Shown here: piece after piece, positions 13,595 through 14,484 of the stretch
Layout: each line of letters begins with the position of its first letter
Numbering within the stretch: position 1 is the first letter of the stretch
DNA from: Micrococcaceae bacterium UBA4005
GTDB lineage: Bacteria > Actinomycetota > Actinomycetes > Actinomycetales > Micrococcaceae
NCBI GenBank assembly: GCA_002384315.1
Contig: DGBL01000064.1
Coordinates: forward strand, 714-15,197
Direction: 5' to 3'
DNA length: 14,484 bases
Translations under genes and position numbers: made by a program
Notes under the pieces: generated by a model
Seen by the model: only the letters and a program-made list of their open reading frames with translations
Database searches by the model: none
What the model was told of the DNA's origin: nothing

Positions 13595-14484
13595 ATGTCC
13601 TGGTGGGACGCCCTCCCGGCAATTGCCACAGCGGTTGCGCTCGTGACCATTCCAGGATTCCTGCTATCCCTAGCCCTCGGGATGCGCGGAATCTTCCTCT
13701 ACGGCCTGGCGCCCGTCTTCTCCGTGGCGTTATCGGGAATTTCCGCAGTTATTCTTTCCCTCACCGGGGTGACGTGGGCGCTGGGCACGTTCCTCGCCGT
13801 CCTCCTGGCAGCACTGCTGCTGGCCGGAGTCCTAGGCCGGTTGCTGGAGCGGTTGCTGGATCGTAGTACTCTGCACCGCCAGGCGGCAGGACGGTTCCGG
13901 CTGGACAGACCGACCTTCCTCGGAGCCGCAGCGGGCTTGGCCGCCGGAGCCGTTGCCACGGCCTACAACCTGGTGCGCATCTTCGAGCACCCCGAAAACA
14001 TCGCCCAGCGATACGACAATGTGTACCACCTCAACGCCGTCAGGTACGTGCTGGAGCACGGTGACGCTTCAACCCTCACCCTTGGCCGATTACTGAAGCC
14101 CGGCGCCGACGTCGCTATTTATCCGGCGGCGTGGCACGGCCTTGCGGCCCAGGTGGCCGGATTGTTCGACCAGTCGATCCCGCTGGCAGTCAATGCACTG
14201 AACATCGCCGTCGCCGCCGTGGTGTGGCCTGTCGGCGTACTCTTCCTCACCCGCGTGGTCTTCGGGCCGAAACTGTTGACGCTGGCATTCGCTGGTCTGC
14301 TCTCAGCAGGATTCCCGGCGTTTCCCCTCGGGCTGATCGATTTTGGGCCGCTCTATCCGAACCTGCTCTCCTACTCGGTCCTGCCAGCGGCGGTCGCGCT
14401 CGTGGTAATGATGCTGCGGTTACGGCCGGCGTCGGACACTCCGTTGCTGGGTCTGCTGGCGGCACTGCTGGTATCCGTCGCGGC
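13595..14484 (+). CDS. DUF6541-type polytopic membrane protein, possible GT-C glycosyltransferase (copy 2, 3' end outside window)
   Basis: The frame runs from ATG 13595, after a good AGGAG, to the window edge with no stop: 296 residues plus two bases. Hydrophobic segments lie near 6-30, 36-58, 60-82 and 107-125, then more from about 190. The loop after the fourth segment carries D141-NVYHLNAVRY (141-151), and YPAAWH lies at 176-181. These align almost residue for residue with D140 and the YPGGWH of the preceding protein, so the two are diverged tandem paralogues. The remaining sequence is otherwise not close, so this is not a recent duplication. It probably forms part of the same transcript as the pyruvyltransferase and copy 1, although the 111-base gap leaves room for its own promoter (TACCGT at 13513-13518 is a poor candidate). 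The predicted role is extracytoplasmic sugar transfer, inferred only. Confidence 0.78.
   Translation, partial: MSWWDALPAIATAVALVTIPGFLLSLALGMRGIFLYGLAPVFSVALSGISAVILSLTGVTWALGTFLAVLLAALLLAGVLGRLLERLLDRSTLHRQAAGRFRLDRPTFLGAAAGLAAGAVATAYNLVRIFEHPENIAQRYDNVYHLNAVRYVLEHGDASTLTLGRLLKPGADVAIYPAAWHGLAAQVAGLFDQSIPLAVNALNIAVAAVVWPVGVLFLTRVVFGPKLLTLAFAGLLSAGFPAFPLGLIDFGPLYPNLLSYSVLPAAVALVVMMLRLRPASDTPLLGLLAALLVSVA

Noticed and set aside
1..14484. Mobile elements, CRISPR, tRNA/rRNA or a phage-defence system
   Set aside because: No transposase, integrase, regularly spaced direct repeats, tRNA-like cloverleaf, nuclease or toxin-antitoxin pattern was seen. All recognisable genes fit glycan synthesis, export or modification, or a repeat surface protein.

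Overview
The window looks like a chromosomal segment from a high-GC actinobacterium, most likely a Micrococcales/Micrococcaceae-type (Arthrobacter-like) organism. The grounds are strong G/C bias at third codon positions, GTG starts beside ATG, several start codons that lack a Shine-Dalgarno sequence but sit just behind a TANNNT-like -10 box, two large DUF6541-type membrane proteins (a mainly actinobacterial family) and a 50-residue FG-GAP/VCBS-type repeat protein. The genus is an inference. No rRNA, tRNA, CRISPR array, transposase, integrase or phage gene is visible. The window is almost fully coding and has no gene-free stretch over about 110 bases.

Layout: (1) 1-873 (+), the C-terminal end of a repeat protein of the secreted FG-GAP type. 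(2) 903-6858, a block of alternating strand: a GT-B glycosyltransferase (-), a one-polypeptide ABC exporter (+), a second GT-B glycosyltransferase (-), a third GT-B glycosyltransferase (+) and a coupled 169-residue protein of unknown function (+). (3) 6848-10152, a four-gene minus-strand unit transcribed in the order GT2 glycosyltransferase, DUF2304 small membrane protein, acyltransferase-3 family protein, GT4 glycosyltransferase. (4) 10254 to the end (+), a polysaccharide pyruvyltransferase followed by two tandem DUF6541-type polytopic proteins, the second cut by the window edge.

Together this reads as part of a surface-glycan (cell-wall glycopolymer or exopolysaccharide) locus. Cytosolic GT-B enzymes would build a lipid-linked chain and the ABC protein could flip it. 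The GT2 + DUF2304 pair could make a polyprenyl-phosphate sugar that is used outside the membrane by the DUF6541 proteins, which look like GT-C enzymes. The acyltransferase and pyruvyltransferase would add acyl and pyruvate-ketal groups. No initiating phosphoglycosyltransferase, Wzx/Wzy pair, ligase or nucleotide-sugar synthesis gene lies in the window, so the polymer cannot be named.

The least explained items are the 169-residue protein coupled to a glycosyltransferase, the DUF6541 pair with a shared D-x2-[FY]-H-x-N motif, and the small palindromes and tandem repeat packed into the divergent intergenic regions.
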